Assembly: GCA_937921595.1 (NCBI GenBank)
Contig: CAKZTD010000128.1
Location: forward strand, 19,169 to 83,168
Length of the DNA stretch: 64,000 nucleotides
Source: an uncultured Saprospiraceae bacterium
Lineage (GTDB): Bacteria > Bacteroidota > Bacteroidia > Chitinophagales > Saprospiraceae
Direction: 5' to 3'
Shown piece by piece: positions 45,005 to 54,095 of this stretch. Each line of letters begins with the position of its first letter. Positions within the stretch are counted from its first letter, which is position 1. Under the pieces are notes generated by a model. That model was given only the letters and a program-made list of their open reading frames with translations, made no database searches and was not told the DNA's origin. Made by a program: the position numbers and the translations under genes.

Positions 45005-45012
45005 CAAATATA
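45005..45012 (-). promoter_or_regulatory. -7 promoter box (TATATTTG) abutting the helicase start
   Basis: TATATTTG is followed by CCCCT and the GTG start codon, so the transcript would be leaderless or nearly so. No -33 element is obvious. Confidence 0.45.
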
Positions 45013-45024
45013 AGGATGAATAAT

Positions 45025-45062
45025 TAGAAATGAGCGAATGATTGAATTCAAAGATGAGTGAA
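45025..45062 (-). repeat. GAATGAGT/C repeat
   Basis: Degenerate copies of GAATGAGC/T and TGAGTGAAT just upstream of the helicase gene. They match strings at 10458-10482 and 18767-18800. Confidence 0.4.
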
Positions 45063-45348
45063 TACCCTCCAAAATGTAAAAAACAAGCTCAGGATAAACT
45101 TACATGATTTTGCAATGCTTAACCGAGCTAAATCATGATGGGTTTAGCTAAGCGATTTGGTTATAATTGAAAAATTAAAAATTTATAATGAAAAAATAGA
45201 GGATCAGCCAAATATCTTTTTGCATTTTAATGAAATACTTCTTCGTAGATGACCGCATATCAATATTCACAGACCTTCGATTAATTGTCTTGCCGACAGT
45301 TAACCAAAAATTAACCATTGTAGATACCGAAAATGTAGTTTTTTGTCG

Positions 45349-45356
45349 TAATTTTG
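45349..45356 (+). promoter_or_regulatory. -7 promoter box (TAATTTTG) upstream of the lamin-tail gene
   Basis: TAATTTTG followed by CA fits the Bacteroidota consensus. Use of this promoter would give a leader of about 285 bases that includes the dyad repeat at 45437-45516. Confidence 0.35.
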
Positions 45357-45436
45357 CATTAGAAATAGAAGGAATATAAAATCTGAGAAATTTTATACTT
45401 TATAACAAAAGTTAATGATTATTCTGAACGACTAGG

Positions 45437-45516
45437 TTTTTGTTTAAGACAAGGCACAACCGAGTCACGTAGCATTAGCTACGAAGGCGAGGATGTAACG
45501 AAGTATTAATCAAAAA
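45437..45516. repeat. GTAGC..GCTAC dyad element, copy 1
   Basis: An 80-bp element. The ends are TTTTTGTTTAA and TTAATCAAAAA. The core is CGTAGCATTAGCTACG, flanked by AGACAAGGC on the left and GTAACGAAGTATT on the right. It aligns with the reverse complement of 57030-57112. Confidence 0.75.
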
Positions 45517-45646
45517 GATAGCTTCAAAATATTTAGAAATTTCTGTTAAAAAGTATTTGACCTGTCAAAAAGGAAATTCTGTTTCTAAAACTAACCTTTG
45601 ACCTATTTGAACCCTTATTGTTTATTCATCATCAAATTTTTTCAAC

Positions 45647-46720
45647 ATGAAAAGAATTATACTATTTGTATTTGCTGTTATTAGTGTTTTACAATTGAAT
45701 GCTCAATGTAGCGACCTTTTTCTCTCTGCATATGTAGAAGGCTATGGAAATAACCGAGCTTTAGAGATTTATAATCCTACTAATGCTGCGATTAATCTTT
45801 CTGGATACTCAGTAGGACGTTATAGTAATGGGGATGCTACTCCTAACTCGTTTGAAGGTATTCAGTTACCAGATGAAATGATTCAGCCTTATGATGTATT
45901 TGTAGTTGTTTTAGATAAAAGAGATTCTACAGGAAGTGGATTCGAAACTCCAGTTTGGAATGGTTACCAAATGTGGGATGTATTGATTGACCAAGTAACT
46001 ATGGAGCCTATTTTGGACATGAATGGAGATACCATATATAGTGTTCAATATGATGCTGATGGATTACACCTTTATGGAGACGTTTATAATGAATGGTTAG
46101 ACTTGGAAGGAAAAGCTGATGCTTTTTTATGTCCAGTTTATGACATCAATAATTCTCTTTATTTTAATGGTAATGATGCAGTTGTTTTAATTTCTGGAAC
46201 AGAAATTATACCTGATGGATCAAATATCATTGATGTAGTTGGAGTAATTGGTGAAGATCCTGGTCAAAGCTGGGAAACTTCAGAAGGACAATGGATTACA
46301 AGAGACAAATCTTTATACAGAAATGCAGATATTGCTGGAGGTAGTGGAGTCGTGGTTGGAGCTTTAGGCGATACTATCGCATACTCAAATTGGGATATTT
46401 CTTTCAAAAATGATTTCTCTGGACTAGGAGCACATGAATGTGTTTGTGCATCAAGCTCAGTTGATGGATTGAATGAGGTAGCATTTAATATGTTTCCAAA
46501 TCCACTTTCTGCAAACGAGTTAACTATTCAAGCAGAAGAAGCGATTGAAAGTGTAATGATTTACAATATCCTTGGTGAGTTGGTTTATGTTTCTAATTCA
46601 GAAATTTCTACTCAGCAGGTTACTTTAGATATTCCAGTATTGACGAATGGAATTTATGCAGTTTCAATTTCTTTTGTAGACAACAAACAGTCTATTCAGA
46701 AATTGATGATACAGAAATAA
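45647..46720 (+). CDS. Secreted lamin-tail-domain protein with T9SS sorting domain
   Basis: 357 aa with a signal peptide ending near LNAQ. The lamin-tail (LTD) domain is seen as SDLFLSAYVEGYGNNRALEIYNPTNAAINLSGYSV (about 22-80) and continues to about residue 265. The type A sorting domain is at the end (MFPNPLSANELTI, then GIYAVSISFV). In bacteria LTD domains often occur in secreted nucleases and phosphatases, but no catalytic residues are visible here. It is the first gene of a probable locus with the TonB receptor and PLD protein that follow on the same strand. Confidence 0.9.
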   Translation: MKRIILFVFAVISVLQLNAQCSDLFLSAYVEGYGNNRALEIYNPTNAAINLSGYSVGRYSNGDATPNSFEGIQLPDEMIQPYDVFVVVLDKRDSTGSGFETPVWNGYQMWDVLIDQVTMEPILDMNGDTIYSVQYDADGLHLYGDVYNEWLDLEGKADAFLCPVYDINNSLYFNGNDAVVLISGTEIIPDGSNIIDVVGVIGEDPGQSWETSEGQWITRDKSLYRNADIAGGSGVVVGALGDTIAYSNWDISFKNDFSGLGAHECVCASSSVDGLNEVAFNMFPNPLSANELTIQAEEAIESVMIYNILGELVYVSNSEISTQQVTLDIPVLTNGIYAVSISFVDNKQSIQKLMIQK

Positions 46721-46748
46721 TTTGATTTTAAGTACTATAAATTAACAG

Positions 46749-46810
46749 AAAACGGTATTCGGTATTTGGTGTTCGGTGTGTCCGAAGACGGAATACTGGA
46801 TACCGTTTTT
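46749..46810 (+). repeat. CGGTATTCGG palindromic element, copy 2 (may act as a terminator)
   Basis: AAAACGGTATTC (46749-46760) pairs with GGATACCGTTTT near 46798-46809, followed by more T. It lies 28 bases after the lamin-tail gene and could reduce transcription into the TonB receptor gene. Its sequence aligns with the reverse complement of 22842-22900. Confidence 0.7.
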
Positions 46811-46850
46811 CTACGTTGGCCTTCTTAATAACTCAATTCAATAAATATCC

Positions 46851-49607
46851 ATGATGAAGAAATTACCTCTTCTTTTTCTCTTGATTTTTATCACGATTAA
46901 CCTGATTGCTCAAGACTATACTTTATCCGGTACGATTACCGATGAGGAGACCGATGAACCAATTATTGGAGCAAGTCTTTTGACTGGAGACAATGGAGTC
47001 GTTACAGACTTTGATGGAAAATATTCTATCAAGTTAACTAATGGAGATTATAAAATCTCCGTTTCCTATGTCGGATATGACGATCAGATTGTAGATGTAA
47101 GCATCAATGGGTCAGATCAGACTTTAGATATTAAATTGAGTAGCGGTGTCTTTTTAGAAGAAATAACAGTCGTCGCAGATATCGCAAGAGAACGAGAAAC
47201 TCCAGTAGCTTTTTCGAATATCCCAACTAAAAAACTAGATGAAGAATTAGCGGCACAAGATCTTCCGATGATTTTAAATTCTACACCAGGAGCCTATGCG
47301 ACTCAGTCAGGAGGAGGAGATGGAGATGCCAGGATAACCATCCGTGGTTTTAATCAGAGAAACGTTGCGGTAATGCTTGATGGTATTCCGGTAAATGATA
47401 TGGAAAATGGTTGGGTGTATTGGTCTAACTGGTTTGGTTTGGATTTGGTAACTAAGACCATGCAGGTACAAAGAGGATTGGGTGCTTCAAAATTAGCGAT
47501 CCCTTCCGTTGGAGGAACGATCAACATTTTGACAAAAGGTATTGACGCAAAACGTGCGGTGAAAGTTCGTCAGGAAGTTGGAAATAATGGCTATCTACGA
47601 ACGACAGTTGGATTGACTTCTGGTCGTTTAAAAAATGGATGGGGAGTTTCGGCAGCAGCTTCTTATAAAAGAGGTGATGGCTGGGTTGATCAAAACTATA
47701 CCGAAGGATATTTTTATTACTTGAGAGTTGATAAAGAAATTGGAAAACATTTGTTCAGTCTTTCTGGATTTGGCGCACCACAAAATCATGGACAGCGATC
47801 TTTCAAAGCATCAATGGGTTCTTGGGATGCTGATTATGCAAGGGAACGAGGAATTTCTCAAGAGGTGATTGATCAAAGCCAGTTTAATAATGAAGGCTTA
47901 AGATTTAATCAGCATTGGGGAACATTGAATGGGGAGAAAATTAATACTCGAAGAAATTATTACCATAAACCTCAATTTAGTTTACGTCATTCTTACAATG
48001 GAGGATCTAAATTTTTTCTTTCTAATGTAGCTTACCTTTCTATTGGAAATGGAGGAGGAACAGGTACTTTTGGAAGTTTTGATCAAGACAGTACAGGACA
48101 AATTGATTTGAATAAAGCTTACGAATCAAATATTTTTACTTCTCCACTTTTCAAACCTGAGGCTTATTCTGAAAGTATCATCAGAGCGAGTATCAATAAT
48201 CATTTTTGGTATGGATTATTGTCCACTGCTCGTTATACATTTAATGATAACTGGAGTTTATCAGGAGGAATTGACTTGAGAGATTATCAAGGAGAACACA
48301 CTCGGGAAGTATATGATTTATTAGGAGGAGAATATTTCTTTTCTGAACGAAACGCAAGAATTGACGAAAGCACTACTCAACTGAAAGAAGGAGATAAATA
48401 CTTTTATCATGATAAAGGTTTTGTAAGATGGGCTGGATTATTTGGGTTGTTAGAATATAAAAATGAAAGAGTAAGTGCCTTTTTAAATTTATCAACTGCT
48501 CAAACAGGATATAAAGCAGAGGATTACATGTTTCATAAAGAATTAAAAATTGGAGAAGATAGCCATTTGATTTCTTATGAAGATCCTTTAGAATTAGATG
48601 GTACTTTATATACCGTTGATAACCCTTCTCAGGAGGATATTGATTATGCTACAGATAATAACTTAACACTTGACACAAAGAGTGCTAAAAATCAATTGAT
48701 TGACTGGGTTTGGATTCCAAGTTTTACTTTCAAGACAGGAGCTTCTTATAAAATAGATAAACAGAATAGTGTTTTTGTAAATACAGGTTACCTAAGCAGA
48801 GCGACTCGGTTTAATAATGTAATCGATTCAAGGTACAGTGGTGATGTTGGACGTTTAGTACAATTTGATAATTTTAAAAATGAAGAAATCTATGCTTTTG
48901 AATTAGGCTATAGTTTTAAAAGTTCTTTTCTTTCTGCCAACATAAACGGGTATTATACAAAATGGAATAACAAGCCATTAGATTTTGCTCCTACCATTCC
49001 TCTTGATCCTTCTGATCCTGAGTCTGAAAGAATTCCTGTAAATATAAACGGTATTGCAGCTTTGCATAAAGGAATTGAAATTGATTTCGCATTAAAGCCA
49101 ACTAAAGAATTAACGATTCAAGGATTGGCTTCTATTGCAGAATGGTTATGGGATTCTTCTGCAGAAACTACTTTGGAAGATGGTTCTCAATATGAGTTTG
49201 ATGCTACAGGAGTACACGTTGGTGATGCTGCACAATTACAAATTGGCGGACAGATTCGATACGAACCGATCAAAGGATTATACTTCAGTGCTAAGTCTAC
49301 CTTCTTTGGAAATAATTATTCCAACTTCGATCCTGAAAGTTTGAAAGGGGCTAATGGAGGAAGAGACTCTTGGAAACTACCTAATTATAATCTGGTAGAT
49401 TTTCATACAGGTTATGGTTTTAAAGTAAAAGGAAAATATGTTGGACTTCGATTTAATGTCTTGAATGTTTTAAATACAACTTACGTTTCTGATGCTCAAA
49501 ACAATGATCGTTTCATTCAGTCATTTAATGATTATGATGCTAAATCTGCTTCTGTGTTTTTTGGACAGGGTAGGAGATGGACGACTTCTTTGCAAGTGAC
49601 TTTTTAA
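46851..49607 (+). CDS. TonB-dependent receptor
   Basis: 918 aa from the first of two adjacent ATG codons. A signal peptide ends near NLIAQ. The CarboxypepD_reg-like domain (about 22-110: LSGTITDEETDEPIIGASLL) precedes a plug (about 120-230, with RITIRGFNQRNVAVMLDGIPVNDME and PSVGGTINIL) and a 22-strand-type barrel ending WTTSLQVTF. It imports an unknown ligand across the outer membrane. The two flanking genes encode secreted T9SS proteins on the same strand, which suggests a shared extracellular substrate. Confidence 0.93.
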   Translation: MMKKLPLLFLLIFITINLIAQDYTLSGTITDEETDEPIIGASLLTGDNGVVTDFDGKYSIKLTNGDYKISVSYVGYDDQIVDVSINGSDQTLDIKLSSGVFLEEITVVADIARERETPVAFSNIPTKKLDEELAAQDLPMILNSTPGAYATQSGGGDGDARITIRGFNQRNVAVMLDGIPVNDMENGWVYWSNWFGLDLVTKTMQVQRGLGASKLAIPSVGGTINILTKGIDAKRAVKVRQEVGNNGYLRTTVGLTSGRLKNGWGVSAAASYKRGDGWVDQNYTEGYFYYLRVDKEIGKHLFSLSGFGAPQNHGQRSFKASMGSWDADYARERGISQEVIDQSQFNNEGLRFNQHWGTLNGEKINTRRNYYHKPQFSLRHSYNGGSKFFLSNVAYLSIGNGGGTGTFGSFDQDSTGQIDLNKAYESNIFTSPLFKPEAYSESIIRASINNHFWYGLLSTARYTFNDNWSLSGGIDLRDYQGEHTREVYDLLGGEYFFSERNARIDESTTQLKEGDKYFYHDKGFVRWAGLFGLLEYKNERVSAFLNLSTAQTGYKAEDYMFHKELKIGEDSHLISYEDPLELDGTLYTVDNPSQEDIDYATDNNLTLDTKSAKNQLIDWVWIPSFTFKTGASYKIDKQNSVFVNTGYLSRATRFNNVIDSRYSGDVGRLVQFDNFKNEEIYAFELGYSFKSSFLSANINGYYTKWNNKPLDFAPTIPLDPSDPESERIPVNINGIAALHKGIEIDFALKPTKELTIQGLASIAEWLWDSSAETTLEDGSQYEFDATGVHVGDAAQLQIGGQIRYEPIKGLYFSAKSTFFGNNYSNFDPESLKGANGGRDSWKLPNYNLVDFHTGYGFKVKGKYVGLRFNVLNVLNTTYVSDAQNNDRFIQSFNDYDAKSASVFFGQGRRWTTSLQVTF

Positions 49608-49721
49608 AATGAATTGCCTAATGACTTTGAGTCATCGTTTGAATTCCAAAAGACATTTAAAAAAACGATTTAACTTAATTTAGTCCAATAACTTAATAAT
49701 TAAAAATCAATATTACATAGA

Positions 49722-51929
49722 ATGAATAAATTACTTCTTTTAATTTCAATTATTACTTTAAGTTTTTCAGCATCTGCACAGATTGATATCTCTGATGCTC
49801 GAAACATGTCGATCGGATCGACGGTGACGATAGAAGGGATAGCTACCAATGGGGCTGAGTTAAGTATCATCCGTTACGTACAAGATGCTACCGGAGCGAT
49901 TGCAGCTTATCCAGGAGCTGGTTCTGCTGCTGACTTCCCAGATAATGTAAATCGAGGAGATCTCGTACAAATTACTGGAGAGTTAAAAATTTTTAATGGC
50001 CTTTTGGAAATTGATCCAATTACTGCTTACAATGTTATTTCTTCTGGAAATGCAATGCCAGATGCTTTGGTGATTACACCCGATGGAATCAATGAAACGA
50101 ATGAAGCGAAGTTAGTACAAGTCAATGGAGCAACCTTTGTTGATCAAGGTGGAGTCTTTGGCGTTGGAAATTATTCATTCACCCAAGGAGGAGAGATGTC
50201 TGAAATTTATGTTCGATCAGGATCCCCTATTTTAGGAGAAGATATTCCTTTTGCTACTGTCAACATCACAGGAATTTCTTCTGAATTTAATACGCAATAT
50301 CAAATGCTTCCAAGAGATTTGAACGATATAGAAATTGCAGATAATTTTTATTTTACTTCAAGTCCAGTTGAATCTAGTCTTACCAATAATAGTTTCACTT
50401 TGTCGTGGACAACCAATGTTGGAGGTAGTACAAAAATTGAATATGGTACGACTACTGATCTTGGCCAAGAAGCAACGGCTACTGGAATGAACACCAATCA
50501 TTCTGTGACGATTGATGGTTTAGAACCAGGAAGTATTTATTATGCAAAAGCAGTTTCCGATAATGGAGTTTCTGTGATCGAAACGAATATCAAAGTTTTT
50601 GCAACGGCTTCAAACTCTTCAGGTACGGTTCGAGTATTTTTCAATTACGGAGTGGATGGTTCTGTTTCTAATGGATCATATCCAAGTGATGTAACTCCTG
50701 CGTCTATCGAAGCGGAGATCATCAAGCGAATTAATAATGCACAATCTACTATCGATGTTGCAGCTTATAACAATAATAGAACGAGTATCGTAGCGGCATT
50801 AACCAATGCACATAATAATGGTATTCAGGTAAGATATATTGCAGATGATCAAACAGCAAATTTGGCTTTAGAAAATCCTAGTCCTCCGTTTTCTGTTTTA
50901 AAAGGAAACGCAGGTAGTCCCTTAATGCACAATAAATTTATTGTTGTCGATGCAGAATCTGTAAATGATTCTTGGGTGTTTTCTGGATCAACAAATCTGA
51001 CGGTTCAAAATATTTCTGAAGATTATAACAATGCGATCTTTATTCAAGATCAGGCATTGGCAAGAGCTTATACTTTGGAGTTTCAAGAAATGTGGGGATC
51101 AGACCAACCAACTCCTGGAATTTTTACCATTACTTTTGGTGAAGATAAAATTGACAATACACCGCATCTTTTCAACATCAACGGGATGATGGTAGAATCT
51201 TATTTTTCTCCATCAGATAATACGACTTCTAATATCATCAAAGCGATTGAATCTGCAAATACAGATTTAGAATTTGCGATTTTATCGTTTACTCAAAATG
51301 ACTTAGGAACTGCTGTTCGAGATGCGCATAATGGGCCAGCTACGGTACGAGGAATCATGGAAAGTATCAATGATCAAGGTTCTGAGTTTCCTTTCTTGAC
51401 TGGTCAAGGAGTGAATTTGTTACACCATGATTTGACGCACCAGTGTCACCATAAATATGCGATTATTGATGCGACAAACCCTGCTTCAGATCCTATGGTC
51501 GTGACGGGTTCTCACAACTGGTCTGCTGGTGCAGAAGATCGCAATGATGAGAATACCTTGATCATTCATGATGCGGATGTTGCGAATATCTTTTTGCAAG
51601 AGTTTGAAGCTCGATGGTGTGAGGTGACAGGAGCTGGTAATTGTATCACTTCTACGGAAAGTGTTGAGATCGAAGGATTCGACGTTACATTGAGTCCTAA
51701 TCCTGCGACTGATTTGGCAGTAGCTCAGATGGAAATTGCGAATACTAGTGATTTATCAATCGTATTGATGGATATGAATGGCCGTATTTTACAGTCTTCT
51801 TTTTTGAAAAATGTACAAGGTACAGTTAATGAAGAGATTGAGGTTGGAGGTTTACCGACCGGACTTTATATAGTCATGTTCAAAGTTGGAAATCAAGTGA
51901 CAGCTGAGCGATTGAGTGTGGTTAGATAG
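49722..51929 (+). CDS. Secreted OB-fold / phospholipase D-like protein with T9SS sorting domain
   Basis: 735 aa with a signal peptide ending near SASAQ. The order is: an OB-fold-like beta domain (about 22-205), a fibronectin type III-like domain (about 210-297), a phospholipase D domain (about 300-635) and a type A sorting domain (LSPNPATDLAV, then GLYIVMFKV). Both HKD motifs are intact: HNKFIVVD (H403, K405, D410) and HHKYAIID (H576, K578, D583), each followed by the SGSTN/TGSHN element. PLD enzymes cut phosphodiesters in lipids or nucleic acids. With an OB fold and a lamin-tail neighbour, a secreted nuclease is the more likely reading, but this is inference. Confidence 0.9.
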   Translation: MNKLLLLISIITLSFSASAQIDISDARNMSIGSTVTIEGIATNGAELSIIRYVQDATGAIAAYPGAGSAADFPDNVNRGDLVQITGELKIFNGLLEIDPITAYNVISSGNAMPDALVITPDGINETNEAKLVQVNGATFVDQGGVFGVGNYSFTQGGEMSEIYVRSGSPILGEDIPFATVNITGISSEFNTQYQMLPRDLNDIEIADNFYFTSSPVESSLTNNSFTLSWTTNVGGSTKIEYGTTTDLGQEATATGMNTNHSVTIDGLEPGSIYYAKAVSDNGVSVIETNIKVFATASNSSGTVRVFFNYGVDGSVSNGSYPSDVTPASIEAEIIKRINNAQSTIDVAAYNNNRTSIVAALTNAHNNGIQVRYIADDQTANLALENPSPPFSVLKGNAGSPLMHNKFIVVDAESVNDSWVFSGSTNLTVQNISEDYNNAIFIQDQALARAYTLEFQEMWGSDQPTPGIFTITFGEDKIDNTPHLFNINGMMVESYFSPSDNTTSNIIKAIESANTDLEFAILSFTQNDLGTAVRDAHNGPATVRGIMESINDQGSEFPFLTGQGVNLLHHDLTHQCHHKYAIIDATNPASDPMVVTGSHNWSAGAEDRNDENTLIIHDADVANIFLQEFEARWCEVTGAGNCITSTESVEIEGFDVTLSPNPATDLAVAQMEIANTSDLSIVLMDMNGRILQSSFLKNVQGTVNEEIEVGGLPTGLYIVMFKVGNQVTAERLSVVR

Positions 51930-51944
51930 ATTTTTAAATACAAT

Positions 51945-51990
51945 AAAAAAATGCCACCAGTTTCTTTTAAAGAAATTGGTGGCATTTTTT
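51945..51990. terminator. Bidirectional terminator after the PLD gene
   Basis: AAAAAATGCCACCA pairs with TGGTGGCATTTTTT, with an inner TTTCTTT/AAAGAAA extension. It also serves the minus-strand lipoprotein cluster ending at 52013. Confidence 0.93.
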
Positions 51991-52012
51991 ATTAATGGTC
52001 AATTGTACGCAC

Positions 52013-52690
52013 TCATTCGATATTGTATTCTTTTAGTAATCTTCGTCCTTCATTAGTCGGAGGTGTACCGATCGGAGGACTAATAGGCCCTGCTATAAAA
52101 AAAGCACTTTGATAAATTAAACCTACATCTTTAGCAAAACAGTTGTGATATACTTTATCATCATCCCAAGCCAATCCCGTCCAAGCTTGTCCTCTATAAT
52201 CTAAGCAGCCAAATACTCCTGCTGGGGTGATCCTTACAAAAGTAGTATCCTTAATTGCGTATTCTATAAAACGTTCTCCATCATCGCCCGTAGACATATT
52301 CGTCCGATTCAAAGGTCTGTCAAAATCGGAATCGGAAAACAGAATTTCACCAGAGTCATTGACAATATATCCGACAGAATCTCTTAAGAAGGAAATATCA
52401 TCTAGATAATTAAAAAATAATCCTTCAGTACTTCTTAGCGTGAAATAATGTTGATTGCGAATAATCGTATCTCCAATTACTTTAATTGTATCGCACCATG
52501 GCAATGTTGTTATAGCATAAGTATTGAGATCATAATCTTGAACTTCATAAATCCAGTAGTTCCCAATAGCAAGGGGCATATATTCATTACTAGAGCATGG
52601 AACATTTTCGATACAAATTTTATCTTTTTCACAAGCAATAAATAGAAGGAGACTTAGGGATATAAAAATCCCGAGAATTTTAGATTTCAT
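52013..52690 (-). CDS. Lipoprotein, tandem paralogue 1
   Basis: 225 aa. The lipobox ends at Cys20 (LLLFIAC), followed by EKDKIC. The mature part shares IGNYWIYE, IKVIGDTII, FLRDSVGYIV, GERFIEYAI, ITPAGVFGCLDYRG and FAKDVGLIYQ with the next two genes upstream. The pattern is a beta-rich domain of about 200 residues. I do not recognise a named family. It is the last gene of a three-gene tandem array on the same strand. The stretch upstream of the ATG is conserved with that of paralogue 2. Confidence 0.8.
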   Translation of the reverse strand: MKSKILGIFISLSLLLFIACEKDKICIENVPCSSNEYMPLAIGNYWIYEVQDYDLNTYAITTLPWCDTIKVIGDTIIRNQHYFTLRSTEGLFFNYLDDISFLRDSVGYIVNDSGEILFSDSDFDRPLNRTNMSTGDDGERFIEYAIKDTTFVRITPAGVFGCLDYRGQAWTGLAWDDDKVYHNCFAKDVGLIYQSAFFIAGPISPPIGTPPTNEGRRLLKEYNIE

Positions 52691-52737
52691 TTAACTAAGA
52701 TAATAATAATTGAGGATACTAGAAAAATAAAATACGC

Positions 52738-53376
52738 TCATTCAAGATGATACGCTTTAAGTGACCTTCTTTTTTCTCGAAATATTTGAGTAAGAGGAAC
52801 AAACTGAGTTTGATAAACGATACCTACATCCTCTGCAAAATAATTATGATATTTGTATTCTGAAAACACTAAACCATTGAAAAAACATCCACTATAATCT
52901 AGGCAATTAAATAGTCCTATTGGAGTGATAGCGACGACTGTTGAATCCAAAATAGAATAATCAATAAAACGCTCACCTTGAAAATCGTATTTATTTAAAA
53001 TGCGATCATGGTCGAAGGCAGAAAATAAAACATGTCCTTGAAGGTTGATCAAATAACCGCTAGAGTCTCGCCAATAAGTGGTATCTGAATCAATGAAAGG
53101 TGGCATCCAATGATCACCTTTTATGGTGAAATATTTATTGTTTCCGATGATCGTATCTCCGATGACCTTCACGGTATCGGTGTCTCCTAAAAAGGTAATG
53201 CTGTAATTGCTGAAATTGTATGAAGTAGTTTCATAAACCCAATAGTTGCCAATCTCTAATGGTATGTAATTAGAAGTTGGACAAAATTGATCTTCTAGAC
53301 ATATTTTGTCTCGGTCACAAGCAAAAGAAAAAAGGAGGAGAAGGAATAAACCAATTCCAAGAATTCTAGTTTTCAT
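52738..53376 (-). CDS. Lipoprotein, tandem paralogue 2
   Basis: 212 aa. The lipobox ends at Cys20 (LLFSFAC), followed by DRDKICLED. It has the same blocks as its neighbours: IGNYWVYE, VKVIGDTII, YWRDSSGYLI, GERFIDYSI, ITPIGLFNCLDYSG and FAEDVGIVYQ. The sequence directly upstream of its ATG (TTAACTAAGATA, read on the plus strand) is shared with paralogue 1, so the duplication took the leader along. No function can be assigned. Confidence 0.8.
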   Translation of the reverse strand: MKTRILGIGLFLLLLFSFACDRDKICLEDQFCPTSNYIPLEIGNYWVYETTSYNFSNYSITFLGDTDTVKVIGDTIIGNNKYFTIKGDHWMPPFIDSDTTYWRDSSGYLINLQGHVLFSAFDHDRILNKYDFQGERFIDYSILDSTVVAITPIGLFNCLDYSGCFFNGLVFSEYKYHNYFAEDVGIVYQTQFVPLTQIFREKRRSLKAYHLE

Positions 53377-53444
53377 TTAACTAAGATAGAAATAATTCTC
53401 TATCGTTTCAAGATCAATCAAACTCTTTAATTGATCATTGAATA

Positions 53445-54095
53445 TTAATCTTCCAGATGATATTCAAAAAGATACCGTCGCATATCTATCGTTGAACTAA
53501 CAAAAAAAGAATTTTCGAAAACTAAACCTACATCTTCGGAATGATATCTATGAATTACCCTAGGATCTTTTATTCCGTTTAGAAATAAGCAAGCGCTATA
53601 ATCTAAACAATCAAAAGTTCCAGCAGGAGTTGTTTGCAGAGAAAGTGTATCTAGGATAGAATACCTGAAGTAATAGTTAGCACCTGGAGTTTGCAACAAG
53701 ACACGTCGATAAACTAATCCACTAAAACCAGATGCGGTAAAAATAATATCTCCTTGAGGGTTTACGATGTAGCCAATGGAGTCTCTAAGATAAACGGTGT
53801 CCTTTCTGACAATTGAAGGTACAAACTGATCCTTCTCGAATGTATAATATAAATCTGATCCGATTAAAGTATCTCCGATGATCCGGATCGTATCTTTTTT
53901 TCCAGTGATGGTTTCTATCTCGGTACTAGCATCGTAATGCGCCACTTCATAAATCCAGTAGTTTCCAATAGCCATTGGAAAATACCTCATGGTCGGTGCA
54001 CATGGGTCAGAGGTCGTACAGATTTTATCTTTTTCGCAAGCGGAGATAAATAAAATTATTAATAGAAAAGATAAGGTGTAGAAAAGGTTTTTCAT
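53445..54095 (-). CDS. Lipoprotein, tandem paralogue 3
   Basis: 216 aa from the ATG at 54095. An upstream in-frame ATG would put 14 residues before the signal peptide, so the internal Met is preferred. The lipobox ends at Cys20 (LFISAC), followed by EKDKIC. The family blocks IGNYWIYE, IRIIGDTLI, YLRDSIGYIV, TTPAGTFDCLDYSA and HSEDVGLVFE are present in order. It is the first gene of the array and the most diverged of the three in its middle. A surface or periplasmic location is expected, and the function is unknown. Confidence 0.8.
   Translation of the reverse strand: MKNLFYTLSFLLIILFISACEKDKICTTSDPCAPTMRYFPMAIGNYWIYEVAHYDASTEIETITGKKDTIRIIGDTLIGSDLYYTFEKDQFVPSIVRKDTVYLRDSIGYIVNPQGDIIFTASGFSGLVYRRVLLQTPGANYYFRYSILDTLSLQTTPAGTFDCLDYSACLFLNGIKDPRVIHRYHSEDVGLVFENSFFVSSTIDMRRYLFEYHLED

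Larger units (their letters stand above)
45000..45646. other. Long divergent intergenic region
   Basis: About 647 bases between the divergent helicase and lamin-tail genes. It contains the helicase promoter box, a GAATGAG repeat, an imperfect hairpin (AACCGAGCTAAA / TTTAGCT..GGTT, about 45120-45172), a TAATTTTG box at 45349-45356 and the 80-bp dyad repeat at 45437-45516. No ORF is credible. Confidence 0.5.
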
